Source: Phoma sp. XZ068 (taxonomy: Eukaryota; Ascomycota; Dothideomycetes; Pleosporales; Didymellaceae). From it: a DNA stretch of 64,000 nucleotides. Made by a program: the position numbers and the translations under genes. Positions within the stretch are counted from its first letter, which is position 1; the number at the start of each line of letters is the position of its first letter. The DNA is taken from positions 1,116,001 through 1,180,000 of the forward strand of contig RBKR01000015.1 in assembly GCA_004835665.1 (NCBI GenBank). Reading direction: 5' to 3'. The notes under the pieces are model-generated. The model saw nothing but the letters and a program-made list of their open reading frames with translations, did not search any database and was not told where the DNA came from. Shown in pieces: positions 9,683 to 22,400 of this stretch.

Positions 9683-12600
9683 ATGCCACCTGTTTTGTCG
9701 CGCAAGCGTTTGCAATCCGACTCTCCCAAGCCAGAACCGCCAGCGAAGCGTGCCCGAGCGCCCAACCCATCTGCGCCAAAGCCACCTGCACGCCGTTCCA
9801 AGCAATCTTTATTCGATGCTCCACCGAAAGTGAGTCGCACACTCTCACAGACGAAGAAGTTCCTAGAAGGCAGCGATGACGACAGCGAGCTTTCGGACGC
9901 TGACAGTTCCGACGACGAATTCGAAGACGTCCCTCTGAATAGTACAAATACTGCCAAGGGCAAGGGCAGAGCGCAGGAAGCGTCGGTGTCCGAAGAAAGT
10001 GAAGAAGACGACTGGGAAGATGCATTGGGAGTTCAACATCATCACACGAAGCATGATGCTGGCCCAGATCCCAAAATTTCAGGAGACATTGCACTCACGC
10101 TATCTGCAGTGCCGAAAGCTGCTTTTGACCCGAAGCCAGATGGAAAGAAGTGGCCGTCAAAAATACAGCGCCAGATACGGAATGTCTCACATTGTATGCA
10201 TGTTCAGTGTCTGATGTTTCATAATCTGATGCGCAATGCTTGGATTGAGGATAAGGATGTGCAGAAGATACTGATCGAAGGCCTCACCGGCGGCTGCTGG
10301 CGCGAGGTCGAGCAGTATTGGCGTGATATTGGCGTTCCTGACGGGGTCAGTCGCGCCATTGTGCAAAGGAAGGTGCAGAAGACACTCGAGAAAGCAAAGA
10401 AAGACACAAAGAAGGAAGCCAAAGGCAATAGCGGCAGCTGGAAGGCTAGCGGCAGCAATGGAGTGAAAGTCTACGATACACCAGACAACAGGCTCTCGAA
10501 GCAGCGGAAGGAAGAAGCTCGCCGCGAGTATGAAGCCAGCCTTGCCAGAAATGAGATTCCAGGCTCATCAGAAAGGAAGCAGCGCGACTGGGGAGCAAAT
10601 TCAAAACGCATAGAACCGGAAACACCAAATATGACCCATGGCGACCCTTTGCTGCGCCTTTTGAAGTACCTCTCGGCATACTGGAAGGCAAAGTGGAGAA
10701 CTACGGCACCCAGTCTGCGGAAGCGCGGGTACTTGTCACCCTCAACGCTGCAAGCAGAGATCGATGCATGGAAAGAGCATGACTCACATGCGGACAGCTT
10801 CGGTGAGCGTGTTGAGAGTCGCGAAGCGTTTCGTGAGATGGCACGCAAGTGCGAGGGCAGCAAGGATGTTGGCCAGCAGCTCTTCACAGCACTGATCCGA
10901 GGATTAGGCATTGAAGCGCGCATGATCGTGAGCCTCCAGCCGATCGGGTTCGGCTTCAGTCAGGCCGAGGAGGGCAAGCCAAAAAACCTGGAGAAGCTGA
11001 AAGGTTCGGCGAAATCTCTGCAGAACGGAACTACTACGAAGCCTGTATCTGCAAGATCCACACCCTCAAAACTCACACAAAAGAAGAGTAGCGGAAAACT
11101 GCCAATTTCACCCCAGAACCGCAGAAAAGTAGTTGCATCCTCAGGCTCCGACTCCGATAGCAGTGATCTCAGTAGTGTGATATCGATCTCATCGGACACG
11201 GATGACAACAACGCAGCAAAGAAAACATCAAAGACACGCGATTACAATGATGATCTCCCATACCCTACTTACTGGACTGAAGTCATCTCGAATCTCACGC
11301 ATACGCCTGTGTCGGTCTCACCACTGTCTCGCACGATCATTGCAAGCTCAGCAAACCCTGAGAAGTACTCAGACTTCTACGCGCGTGGCGCTGCAGCCGA
11401 TAAGGCTAAGCAAGTTCTTGCATACCTAATCGCGTTCTCATCAGATGGTACAGCGAAAGATGTTACAACACGGTATCTTCCCAAGCACCAGTGGCCAGGC
11501 CGCACGAAGGGTTTCCGCATGCCCATTGAGAAGATACCTATCTATAACAAGCGCGGTAAAGTCAAGCGTTGGGAGGAGTGGGATTGGTTTAAATCCGTCA
11601 TGCGCCTCTTCGCACGTTCGCACAATAAACGTCAACCATGCGATGAAGTTGAAGAGGAGGGGGACCTTGTACCCGCAGAGCCTGAGAAGAAGAAAACCAT
11701 GGATGAAGAAGGCGGCAAAGAGACTCTTCAAGGCTACAAGACCTCTGCTGAGTATGTTCTCGAGAGACATCTCCGCCGCGAAGAAGCGCTTAAGCCTGGC
11801 GCAAAGATCGTCCGACACTTCGCTATCAGCAAAAAAGGCGAAGAAGACAAGTTAGAACCGGTCTACCAACGCAAAGACATCGTGAACTGTAAAACCACCG
11901 AATCTTGGCATAAGGAAGGCCGCGAAGTTAAGCCTGGTGAACACCCGCTCAAATACGTACCCATGCGCGCAGTGACTAAGACACGCAAACTCGAAATCGA
12001 AGAGCGTGAGCGCATTGAAGGCGGGAAAGTCCAGCAGGGATTGTACGCAAAGAGCCAAACTGATTGGATCATTCCCGACCCGATTGTCAACGGCAAAATC
12101 CCTGTCAATGCATTCAACAATATCGACGTCTACGTTCCCACCATGGTGCCTAAAGGAGCCGTGCACATTCCACTCAAAGGCACCGCACGCGTGTGTCGCA
12201 AACTTAACATCAGCTACGCAGAAGCATGCACGGGTTTCGAGTTTGGCAAACAGCGCGCCGTGCCAGTCATCACCGGTGTTGTCGTTGCAGAGGAGAATGA
12301 GGATATGGTCATCGATGCTTGGGAGGCCGAAGAGGCCGAGAAGGCGAGAAAGGAAGCGGAGAAGAGGCAGAAGTTTGTACTGGGGTTGTGGAAGAAGTTC
12401 TATTCTGGATTGAAGATCGTGCAGCGCATGAGGGACGAGTATGGCGAGGAGGCAGAGCTGCCGCAGAAAGATCTATTCGCGCCGATGGAGAGGAAGGAGG
12501 AGACGGAGTGGGAGGTGTTTCAAAGGCATCAGGGGAAGGACTTTGAGGGCGGTTTCTTGCGTGAAGAACCTGCCGGTGTTAGTGGTGGGGGCTTTTTTTC

Positions 12601-13195
12601 CGCAAGCCAGGACGAAGTCCAGCACGGCGACTTTACTATTGATCACGGTGACCAAGAAGATGAGCAGCGCACACCTGCTGCCGACACTCCATACCGAACG
12701 CCAATATCGCTTTCGGCAGCTGTTGAGCAGCCGTTCAATCAGGCCGAAGATGAGCATGAAGGCGAACAAGATGATGACCACAAAGACACGGATGTGGTTG
12801 ATGACGAAAAGAACGAGGATGAAGAAGACGAGCCACCGAAACCACTGCCCAGCCGCAAATCCACTACCGCAACAGCGCCTCCTAGCCGCTCAAAGCGCAA
12901 ATCTACTTCAGCGATAACTCGAAAACGTCAATCGATCGTTAAATCGTCAGACGAAGGGTCGCTCTCAGACGCACCTTCCAGCCCACCAACCCCGCCGCCA
13001 GCGACGAGAAGCGCGCCAAAGCGCAACGCTGCGCGCAAAAGTGATGCCCAGGTGAAAAGTCACTTCTTTGCAATGACCAGTAATGACGAGACGGACGCGA
13101 CTGATATCACAGATAGGGCATCGCCGAAGAAAGGAAGTGGTGCGAAGGGGAAGGCTCAACGTGGCCATGGAAAGAGAAGTACCAGAGCAAAGTAG
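9683..13195 (+). CDS. rad4: Rad4/XPC-family DNA damage recognition protein
   Basis: Single exon of 1170 residues. Rad4/XPC recognises helix-distorting lesions and starts global-genome nucleotide excision repair in the nucleus, with Rad23 as partner. The transglutaminase-like region begins near residue 170 (HCMHVQCLMFHNLMRNAW) and resumes near 390 with GQQLFTALIRGLGIEARMIV. It is interrupted by a disordered serine/lysine insert and continues with YPTYWTEVISN at about 530. The beta-hairpin domains follow from about residue 688 (SAEYVLERHLRREEALKPG), then VPTMVPKGAVHIP near 825. Both tails are acidic or basic, low-complexity and probably disordered; the C-terminus is rich in serine, proline and lysine with KRK and RKR clusters. 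Family membership is clear; the length is at the long end for fungi because of these tails. Confidence 0.92.
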   Translation: MPPVLSRKRLQSDSPKPEPPAKRARAPNPSAPKPPARRSKQSLFDAPPKVSRTLSQTKKFLEGSDDDSELSDADSSDDEFEDVPLNSTNTAKGKGRAQEASVSEESEEDDWEDALGVQHHHTKHDAGPDPKISGDIALTLSAVPKAAFDPKPDGKKWPSKIQRQIRNVSHCMHVQCLMFHNLMRNAWIEDKDVQKILIEGLTGGCWREVEQYWRDIGVPDGVSRAIVQRKVQKTLEKAKKDTKKEAKGNSGSWKASGSNGVKVYDTPDNRLSKQRKEEARREYEASLARNEIPGSSERKQRDWGANSKRIEPETPNMTHGDPLLRLLKYLSAYWKAKWRTTAPSLRKRGYLSPSTLQAEIDAWKEHDSHADSFGERVESREAFREMARKCEGSKDVGQQLFTALIRGLGIEARMIVSLQPIGFGFSQAEEGKPKNLEKLKGSAKSLQNGTTTKPVSARSTPSKLTQKKSSGKLPISPQNRRKVVASSGSDSDSSDLSSVISISSDTDDNNAAKKTSKTRDYNDDLPYPTYWTEVISNLTHTPVSVSPLSRTIIASSANPEKYSDFYARGAAADKAKQVLAYLIAFSSDGTAKDVTTRYLPKHQWPGRTKGFRMPIEKIPIYNKRGKVKRWEEWDWFKSVMRLFARSHNKRQPCDEVEEEGDLVPAEPEKKKTMDEEGGKETLQGYKTSAEYVLERHLRREEALKPGAKIVRHFAISKKGEEDKLEPVYQRKDIVNCKTTESWHKEGREVKPGEHPLKYVPMRAVTKTRKLEIEERERIEGGKVQQGLYAKSQTDWIIPDPIVNGKIPVNAFNNIDVYVPTMVPKGAVHIPLKGTARVCRKLNISYAEACTGFEFGKQRAVPVITGVVVAEENEDMVIDAWEAEEAEKARKEAEKRQKFVLGLWKKFYSGLKIVQRMRDEYGEEAELPQKDLFAPMERKEETEWEVFQRHQGKDFEGGFLREEPAGVSGGGFFSASQDEVQHGDFTIDHGDQEDEQRTPAADTPYRTPISLSAAVEQPFNQAEDEHEGEQDDDHKDTDVVDDEKNEDEEDEPPKPLPSRKSTTATAPPSRSKRKSTSAITRKRQSIVKSSDEGSLSDAPSSPPTPPPATRSAPKRNAARKSDAQVKSHFFAMTSNDETDATDITDRASPKKGSGAKGKAQRGHGKRSTRAK

Positions 13196-13614
13196 TGAGG
13201 GGTGTGTTACCTTAGTGCACTTCTCACTACTTGAGTTACACTAATCACTTCCTAAAATGAAAGCTGGATACTACGGCTTGCATGTGCCCACCCGTACTCC
13301 CAATAGTGTAATGAGTTGGCAATACCTCCAGCCGCCAAAGGAGAAACAATATGTAGTTCTAGTTTTCTTTTTGACGCGCTCTTATGTTGTTGTGTTTGCA
13401 AGGCTACCTTACCCGTGCGGCAGGCTGGAAGGCGGGGTGGCGAGGTGCAGGAAGGTGCAGATTAAAGCTCCCTAACCAGCACAGCCCGCCCCGACTTCAG
13501 CCTTCCATCGTCTTCCAACTTCTTCCTAGAACTCGCCGATATTTCAATACTCGAATATTGAAGCCACCATGTACTTACAGTAGATGCGGCCAGTAGCCTC
13601 CCTAAGCCCACGCG

Positions 13615-15113
13615 ATGCATTGTGAGCCGATGAGCGATGCAGAGTGTCCACCGCCCCATCCCCTTCCCGGCACCTTGCTCCCTCGATCAGGGCCTGACCT
13701 TTCCGAATCTCTGGACCACCGCAGAACTGAAATCGGATTGTCTGAAGATGGTTACCTCAATCTTTTCTTGCTACGCGAGTCTGCTCAAGTCAAAAAGGAT
13801 GGTCTGGATATCCCTCAAGTGAATGGACCGGCTTACGAGGGCAGATGGGATGCTGCGACATACGTGACAGCCTTCTCCAGCATGACAGGAAACACCTTCC
13901 ATACCGCGGTCAACGCTGAAGATCGAGATGTCAATCTGACTAGCAAAAGATTGAAGGAGTGGGTACTCTTATCTCAATGTTTTACAGCTAATTGATTGTT
14001 GCTAGGACGGACGAATACGCTAAATTGCTTCAATCGAAGAAAATATGGCCAGTAGATGTTTCTGTCGAACAAGACTGGTCTGGGCGAGGCCAACATGTTG
14101 AATTTGACGATACGGAACAAGAGCGTAACCACATCAATGACCTCTTGAAGTACCAGAGACCTCTTGGGGCTTCCCGTACAGCATCCGTGCAGAGCGTTAA
14201 ATGCAGACGAATTCTGTTAGCTCGCAAGTCAATTCTTTGCAGCAAGCGCCGTATCACAAGATCTGAAGCGATAGTCGAAGTTGCCCACCTTACAAAGCTG
14301 CGCCATGCCCATATTTTGCGACTCATTGGAACGTATGTCATTGGCAATGAACTATCCATTCTTCTCTACCCAGTCGCTAAGTACAACCTCGAGTCGTTCC
14401 TCACAGCACTTAAGAACGTCGAGATACGTCAGGATACACATCCTAATTTGTTGAATACTCATACGACTCTTTTGACAATGCGAGAGTCGTGTGTGAAATT
14501 CTTCTCATGTTTGGCTAATGCCATCTATTATCTTCATTCAACTATCACCAAGCATATGGATATCAAACCCCAAAACCTGCTTATCAAGCCATACTATACG
14601 GGTTCTGACGATCCAAGCTCCTATAGGATCTACATCGCAGATTTCGGAATCTCACGTTCGTACGAGGAGATTGGCGCGAGCAATACCGATGGCCCCACTC
14701 CATTCACCCTCAATTATGCTGCGCCTGAAGTAGTCAACCAAGAGGAGCGTGGATTGGCCGCCGATATCTTTTCACTGGGCTGTGTGTATTACGAGATTTT
14801 TGAGACCCTTTGGTTTTGGGAGGGAAATTTTTTCCAACTTCAACCTGACGCCGGTTGCATATCCTATCAGTCGAGCATAGAAACACTGCAAGATCATTTC
14901 CTCAAGAAGTTGCATAGTCCATTTGGCCTCATGTGGCAGAATATGAACTGGGAACATATCATAAGTATCGCCCAGATCACCTATGAAATGCTACATCGGA
15001 AGTCGCAGAACCGACCCTGCGCAGCGACGATTAGGCGGGTTCTTTCCCCGTCCGGCCCTCTGTCATGTTGTATTCAAGGCCCGGTGGAGCTTGAAGCATC
15101 CTCTGGCAGTTGA
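13615..15113 (+). CDS. Protein kinase with HMD catalytic loop, paralog 1
   Basis: Two exons, 13615-13958 and 14006-15113, joined through a 47-nt intron with an unusual GTGGGT donor; 483 residues. The junction is supported by alignment with the paralog at 15726-18141. Kinase motifs: the ARK lysine near 189, KHMDIKPQN with Asp near 300 (Met replaces the usual Arg of HRD), ADFG with Asp near 327, AAPE near 355 and ADIFSLGCVYYEI. The glycine-rich loop is eroded: LGASRTASVQ replaces the paralog's LGRGQFAQVD, so ATP binding may be weakened. The N-terminal 115 residues match no known domain. The two paralogs lie tail to tail, with about 610 bp between stops. The substrate is unknown. Confidence 0.82.
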
Positions 15114-15725
15114 GGCACGGCAGAATGCAAAAGAGAAGGGTCCATGAACGCAGGAGCTGAAGATAGTGTGGCTTCCAATCAGTGCGTTATAAAAGTTTCC
15201 ATAAAAGCCACATACATGGAACAAGTCATCTGTAAACTCCTGTCTTCCACGCATCTCTAATAGTTTCACTCAAAGTGATGACCTCGAGCATATATCGCAT
15301 CCGTCTCACTTTGCTTGAGCGTGATTATGCCCATTGACCACTTGCCTTTCATCGATCTGCTTGTTAGATACCAGTGTATCAACGTTCTGCTCACAACCAA
15401 ACCATCCTGTTCGATGGTCACCTATAATGCCTCTATTGCACAACTATGAAATCACATGTCCAAGAGATCATCCTGTGGTAAATAATGCACGTGGTTGGCG
15501 TATTTCAAGGGCCAGACTGAGAGCCTAATCCCAGACTTCATATTTTATAATATACGAAGTGCTGCTAATTATTGACTTGTGCTTTCCATACGGCTCTCAA
15601 AAGCTGCTGGGTGGAATGTGCGTACAAGCCGCTGTATGATCCGCCCAACTACTTATCGCAGGTTGAGTATGCTCTGTTTGCTTAAATCTACAATGGCCCT
15701 TACCAGCCTGAAAAAAGACCTCGGC
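15114..15725. other. Intergenic region between convergent kinases
   Basis: Shared 3' flank of the two paralogous kinases. No gene or repeat seen. Confidence 0.4.
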
Positions 15726-18141
15726 TTATCCGTTGTCCACCTCAGCCTCCGAGTCTGTGAACTCCTCCTCCTCGCCTTCATCCGCAGCACTCATCGCTTC
15801 CAACTCACACGGTCCGCGACTACAGCACGGACTCTCAAGCATAATCGCTTTCAGCCCAGCAGCAGTGGGCCGATCTCCCGGCGCACTACTCAACATCCTC
15901 TCGATAACGAATCGCAGCGCTGATGTTGGACGCTCTGGCCATAAGCGGTCTTTCACCTCTACCAGCTCATCGAGATTAGCTTGATACGAAGCATCGCTTG
16001 CGTTCGCTTGAAGGACGGTCCGGAGCTTATGCCATGACAGGGAGGATATATCTTTATCTCTGTGAAGGTTGTGGAGGCGGCGATATGCGAGTTGTGTTGG
16101 GAGTGGAACGGTTCCGATGGTGAACTCAATATCTGCGTCCCATAGCACAGTGTAGATTTCCAGGAATACACAGCCCAGGGAGAAAATATCAGCAGGCAGG
16201 CCTCGAAAGTCTTGCGCTACGACTTCCGGAGCGGCGTATTTGTGTGTAAACGATGTTAGGCCGTCTGTTTCGACGGCGTCGATTCTCTCGTACGAGCGGG
16301 AGATGCCGAAGTCTGCAATGTAGATTGTGAAGTCGAAGGGGTAGGCTGAGTTTGTCCGGGCTAGCGTTTGGATACGCCGGATTAGGATGTTCTGGGGTTT
16401 AATATCCATGTGTTTTGTCAGTTTTGAGTGGATGTAATTAACAGTAGCAGTCAAGCATGAAAAGAAGCGGCAGCATGCCTCTACCATTCGAGACCACTGT
16501 TGGTGTCCCACTGAAGCTTCAATGACGATATTGAGGAAATCGGCGAGGTTGTAGTGTGCGACCGGGTACAAGAGTATTGAAAGCTCTTTGCCCACGACAT
16601 AAGTCCCTATGACTCTGATCACGTGTGCATGCTGGAGCCGAGTAATGTGCGCGACCTCCTGCACGGCGTCTTCTTTGGTAAACCGTCGGTTGCAATATAT
16701 AGTTTTCCGCGCAAGGTAGATGCGGCGGCACTTTACACCATCGACTTGTGCGAATTGCCCACGGCCGAGCATCTGGCGAAACTCAATAATGTCATTGATA
16801 AGCTTTCGTTCGTTCACCAGGAACTCGACGTGTTGGCCTCTTCCTGACCAATCTTGCTCGAATTCTGGCTCCACGGGCCATAGTTGCTTCGACCGCAAGA
16901 TCTTAGCGTATTTGCTATCGCTATATTCTCGTTTAGTAAATGGTATCCTCTGATGATATCGCAGTGCTTACCCGTGAAGTCGCCTTGTGTTAATTTCAGG
17001 CCTGTAGCTTGCACCTACTAATGCTGTATTGTAGCTCGTCCATGAATACACGGATCGTGATGAGAAAAAGTCGCTCGGGGAAGTTGAGACTGACCCGCAA
17101 TCGTAGAATTCAGGATTTATGAGTTTTGGCTCCGCATTGGACTGCTTAAGCATCTGATTGAACAGCCCTCGCAGACTGCTCACAGAGTCTACTGTCATGG
17201 ATTTACGCAGCTGTGTATCGACACTTGTCGGTTCAGTAGATTCTTTGTGGCTGACGACAACCGTGAAAGACACAGGTTCTGGGCTGTCCAATTGGAACGG
17301 TCGTTCTCTTGCACGACTCTTTATAGTCGTCTCGATAAGCTCTTCGATCGTTGCCATTTCCAGGGCTCCAGGAATTTGGAATTTGTCGTCCTGGACGACG
17401 TCAGTAACAGGAAATGATTTATGCCGGTCAGTAGTAGTGCGATATTACCTCATATACGAATGGGCAGCCATGCTCAATCAATGCCCGCTTTGTCACCAAA
17501 TAATCTGGGATGGTGGTTGTCCCAGCTGCGGCCTTAAGTCGGCGCTCCTCGGGAACGTAGACTGAACGCTCGTTTCCGCTCGTGTACATCGATCGATCGT
17601 ATTCTGACACGGGTAACGTGTATTCATAAAACCTCTCGTTCTCATTTAAGCCGTATAAATCTTCGACCAGGGTCAAGCCTTGCGAACGATGCTCCTCAGG
17701 TGCTGATGGTTGTGAAGCTAACACCTCAGCGCTTGGCGTGATGGCTGACCATGAAGCGCGAGAGTGATCAATCGACTTGTAAAATTTTGGTCTTCGTGGA
17801 AGCCCACGACCAGCGTGGTTGTCATGCAGCAGAGACCCCGCTGGGCCATTGTCGTCCGAGACCTCCCATTGTGAATCATCGCTGCTAGTCCTGGCCTCGT
17901 CGGACGTGTCTTCACCCTTGGTTTGTGATGAGGGAATGTCAGCGAAGGTGACCCTTAACCGTGACATGTCGAGAATGAATTGCTTGACGGGGGGAAGGTT
18001 TGGGGCGTCAGGCTCGAGGCGAGAGCTGACGCTGCGCCACATCATGAAGCAGCCCCCATGCAGCCCATGCATGTACCCCACTTCGTCATTCCCGTGTTTG
18101 GGTACTTGTAGCCGCCAATCACGAAGTTTTCTCACTCCCAT
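15726..18141 (-). CDS. Protein kinase with HMD catalytic loop and long N-terminal extension, paralog 2
   Basis: Three exons, 18141-17449, 17390-16972 and 16920-15726, with introns of 58 and 51 nt; the second has a TACTAAAC branch site. Phases agree and give 768 residues from the first ATG; the frame is open further upstream without an ATG. The kinase domain runs from about 410 to 720: LGRGQFAQVDGV loop near 422, ARK lysine at 443, KHMDIKPQN with Asp543, ADFG with Asp574, AAPE at 603. All catalytic residues are present, with HMD in place of HRD. The N-terminal 370 residues are unlike known domains and have an acidic serine-rich stretch. The C-terminus is acidic (EGEEEEFTDSEAEVD). It is an inverted paralog of the gene at 13615. 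Role unknown. Confidence 0.8.
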
Positions 18142-19427
18142 ACATATCTGCTGCCTCACAAGAAGTCGTATAGCGTTGAATGTACCATATAAAGGAGGAA
18201 GTAGAAAATGGCTCAAGATCTATTGTATTTAGTAGTAGTACCGCCATGCTGAACCTCTCAACGAATACTAGCTGTTACTCTAACATTTGACCTGTTACCT
18301 TTTATCGTTGTTCCTATTTTCTATGGAAGACGGTAGATTACATCTAACTGGGAAGATAGTCATATTTGGCTTTAAAGCACTCGCACATAGCTAAACAAGC
18401 AGATACCAAGAATCTTGTTTCTCTGGAGTGGAGGGCTGAGGAAACAGTAATACCTGCTTGTTCACTACTCTGTGAGTGGCATGTTGTCCCTCAATCTTTA
18501 TTCGGCAGACATAGACTATGCCTATTCGCGTGACTTTTAGTGAAAGCAAATTCTAATTCCATAACTACCCCTAATTAACCCTAAGTCTGCTCTAGGCTAA
18601 CTACAAGCAGACTTCTAGAGTGAGTGTATAATTGACTCTCCACAGACTTAGCCATAGGTCTTTGAGGCATACAGTTATGTCGAATAGATGAACAGCTGGG
18701 CCGGATGAGTTGCCACGCGACACTCTGCTACTATACCACGCCCCATCTTTGACAAGTATGAAGACAGAATTACAGAACGTGTAATTCTTCATATTCCTGC
18801 TTTAGAATCTATTACACCATTGCGGGTGTTGTAACGCGTTGCTCTATACAAGGTCAGTTACCACTACATCAAAACGAGCTTCTTCGAAGAGTTCGTAAAG
18901 GCATTCCTATACCCTGATTATACTGTCATTCATGAACCTTCACGCTTATGTCTCAGCAAGTACCCTTCATCCACATCAGGCTACTCTCCACATAGACACG
19001 TTTACACAATAGATAGCACTAGAAGCAGGCTAATTGCAAGCTACAAAGGTATATAACCGCACTCCAACACCCCAACACCCAAGCGCCATCAAACCTACGC
19101 AGTCCATACGCCATACCATCCATGCTCGCAGAAGAAACGTACCCATCAAAACCCTCAAACCCACAGTAAAGAGACGCAGCAAAGAATCGCTCAAATAAAC
19201 AAATGAGAAGTTAAACAATGTACGGGGTAAAGGTGTGTCGTAATGCGCAGGCACATACAAGAACATGAACGAACGAAGACGCGAATGCGTGTGTGCCGAA
19301 TAAACTGACTGCTACAACGAAGGAATTGGTATGCAAAGAAATGCAACAAACGATCTGAAGTAAAGAGATGTAATCGATGATTGCTTTTTGCGTTTGCACG
19401 CTTCCGTCTTGTGTCCTCGTCCTGTTC
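18142..19427. other. AT-richer intergenic region
   Basis: About 1.3 kb without a credible gene. It lies upstream of kinase paralog 2 and downstream of the gene ending at 19428, so it should carry the former's promoter and the latter's 3' untranslated region. Confidence 0.4.
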
Positions 19428-22400
19428 TTACTCTATCTCGCTGTTTAGATAGTCGTCGAGATCTCGTGAGCGTTTGTTGTTGAGATCTGAGTTCGTGCGT
19501 GAACGCTGGAAGTACTCGTGTTCGTATTGGGGGGTGGCAGGGAGTTCGAAGACTGCCTGTGTGTCGTGGTGGGTTTGTGGGGCAGCGTGTTTGTCGTGTT
19601 TGCCTGCGTGTGTTGTGTTTCGTAGATTGTGGTCGAATGGTGGGATTGGGGGTGTGGAGGTGGGTGGGCGGATTGTTGTGTTTGATGTCTTCTCTTCCAG
19701 GGACTTGTCTTGTGTGGGATGTAGGTGGCGGCGTGTGTCGTTTCCGTTGATGGGAGCTGGTGCATCGACTCCTATCGAAGGGGAGGGATACAGGTTCGCA
19801 GCAGCATCGGCTGTTGTAATGGACTGCACAGCATATAGGTCTTCGTTTCGCAGCTGGAGTTCGTGCCCTCTCACACCCTCACCAAAGCCCATCGCTTTGT
19901 CCTCTTTTGGCTCCCACAAATTCTCATGGACTCTCTCCTCTTGCACTGTTGCCTTTTGCATGTCTTGCATACTCTCGTCGAGACTTTTTCGTACACTCTC
20001 GGTCTGGCAAGAGTCATTGAGGGGCTCAGCAAAACATGTATCTTGACGAAGGGGGGAGTTGAAGCCTGTGGCAGCCGAGAACGTAGTGAAGCCGGTTCCT
20101 ATCCTGTAATTGCGTTCTGGGCGATCGAATATTGAGAAGCCAGTGCCAACGCGGGACGGCGCAAGTGAGCTCGGTGCTGAGTCGTACTCAAACTCGTGCT
20201 CAAGCTCCGCAAGAAAGTTTGTGTCAGGTGCCTGATGATGGTTGTTGCGTTCGTCCAGATTGTGCTTAGGTGGTGCTTCCTCGGTCTGTGTCTGAGCTAA
20301 CTGGTGCACACGATCACTAAACGAAGCTTTGTTTGCTACTGTTCGATCGTGGTCGACATTCTGACCATATTGAGGTGTTAGGTGTGGGGGCGGTACGTCG
20401 GCGATTGGGGAAGGATTGAGCGATGTGTGGTCGTCCGGCTTGTTTCCTCCAAAAGATTGCTCCAAGGTTCCAGGTGTAATGTATATCACTTTCGCATCTT
20501 GATTGTTGAAGTCATGAATGCTGGCTTCGCCTCCGCCGCGCTGCACGAGCTTTGTATCGCCGTCGACATACACTTGCTCCCACCGGGTTTCGTGGCTCGC
20601 AGGCAGGCTTGCCAGGTCGTTGTCCAGCTCCGAGTCATCCAGAGACATGATGGAGCGATGGCCGGGGTAAGGTGAGTAGTCGCTCTGTCGGTTCCGGCTC
20701 CCGTTTCTTAGGTGATCCGGCGATCGGCCGCGTCCACCATCATTGCCTGGTAAGATATATGAACCAGCTGAAGGGACGTACTCTGTTGATGGCATATTGA
20801 CGTTCTCGAAAGACAATTTCGATCGCGAATGTCGGCGATGATGCGAAATATCGTCGTGGTCAACGGCCATTTTGGGGTCAATATACTCTTTGTCACTTCT
20901 GTGCGACGAGAGGCTATCCCTGAGACCGATCCTTGGTTTGAAGTCATCTACCTCGAAGGGCTCTGGAAAGCTCTTGAGTAAGTCCTTCGCTGATAAGCGG
21001 TCGCGTGGTCTATCGCTAAGACATGCTCTGACGATGTCTTTGAAGTACGTCGGGATGTTAGAGGGTCGGTTTAGTGTCCGGACAAGTGGTCGTTCCTGGC
21101 GCTCCGGTTCGTCTTGTTGCTCTGCCAGCGCCCACAAGACCATTCCTAGTTGGAAGAGATCCGACTTGACGCCTATGTAGATCGAGATCCGTTGGCCGCT
21201 CTCGATAAGTTTTGCTAGTTCAGGTGGTTCCCAGCCTACTGGGCATCCACGACGATTAATGTCAATGATCTTTGCATTGTCATTCCCGTCGATAACGATG
21301 TTCGACAAGGTAAAATCGCCCTGTACGAATCCAGCTTCGTGGATTTCTGACAGTCCCTCCACTATCTGACGAGCCCACTTCTCGCGACGCTCCCATTGCA
21401 GCTGGTGCTTGAAGTCGTATATCATATCCACGAGTGCGCCTTCTCTTGCGTAGCTGATCAGTAATCCTTTGATGAGTTGGTCGGTCTCGTCAACAATAAC
21501 ACCCTCGAATTGTATGACGGAGTTGGAGTCTTGAAGGCTGCTGAGGGCATTGATTTCGTAGAGGAACTCCTCGACAGCATCTGGCCCGGGAATTTCCTTT
21601 TTGATGTAAGTTTTGTTTCGCACGCCAACCTTGTAGACGAATCCAGAAATGTGCGAGTCGAAGCATACGTCTGTCTCCCTGAACTGTGTGTAATCAAGAT
21701 GAGCTATTGCGGAAACGGAAGGGTATGGGATAATCTCGTTGACGTCTTCGGTAACGTGGACATGCAGGCGGCCGTCAGATGTCTCGAGCTTGAGGTTAGT
21801 GACGGTGTCGTAGAATTGTATGTCAGCAAGTGAGTCGCGAATGGCCTCGTAGATCCTAGCACTCTTGTCTCGCTGATAGTGCAGCGACTTGAGATCAGAC
21901 TCAAGAGAGTCAGGTTCCAGCTTTCGATAGTCGCAGGACACAGTGACTCTTCTCCACTTGTTTGGCTCCTCAGCGAACGTGACGAAGAACTTTTCCCTGT
22001 CTGACAGGTCCCGGAAGTGCATGCTGAGGTTCAATATCCACTTTGCTTCTAGCTCTTCCTGCAGTCGTAGATCGTCAACATCGGAGACGGAAGGGGGCGA
22101 TGCATGCTCGAGGTACGAGTCTTCTAGCTCGATAGGTGGTGGGCTGAATGCAGGCTCTGGTTCTGGAAGATTCTCGATGCTGTAATCAACCTGTCTTGCC
22201 CCTGGGGGGATGTTCGAGTCTGGTCCGCCGCCGATTGTGGGGTCCTGGTGTCGTAGCTCCTTCTCCTGCTCTTGCTTGTGGATGTCGCTCTCGTGTGGGC
22301 TGAGTACGTCAGGCGCTGACACGGACGGTATGGATATGGGCGGCGGCGAGAGGGTGCGTTTGGCCGAGGCGATGGACGGCTTGCGGTCTGCAGAGGTAGC

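Noticed and set aside
9380..10094. Minus-strand frames of 99-141 residues over the Rad4 start
   Set aside because: They are antisense shadows of the Rad4 coding frame and its upstream region, with Arg/Ser/Cys-rich translations.
18561..18600. Two CCCTAA motifs close together, resembling telomere repeat
   Set aside because: Only two separated hexamers in AT-rich DNA; no array, so not an interstitial telomere.
19445..20046. Both-strand frames (106 and 190 residues) over the end of the 1112-residue kinase-like gene
   Set aside because: They arise from the low-complexity tail of the main gene; composition (His/Thr/Pro or Val/Cys runs) is not protein-like.
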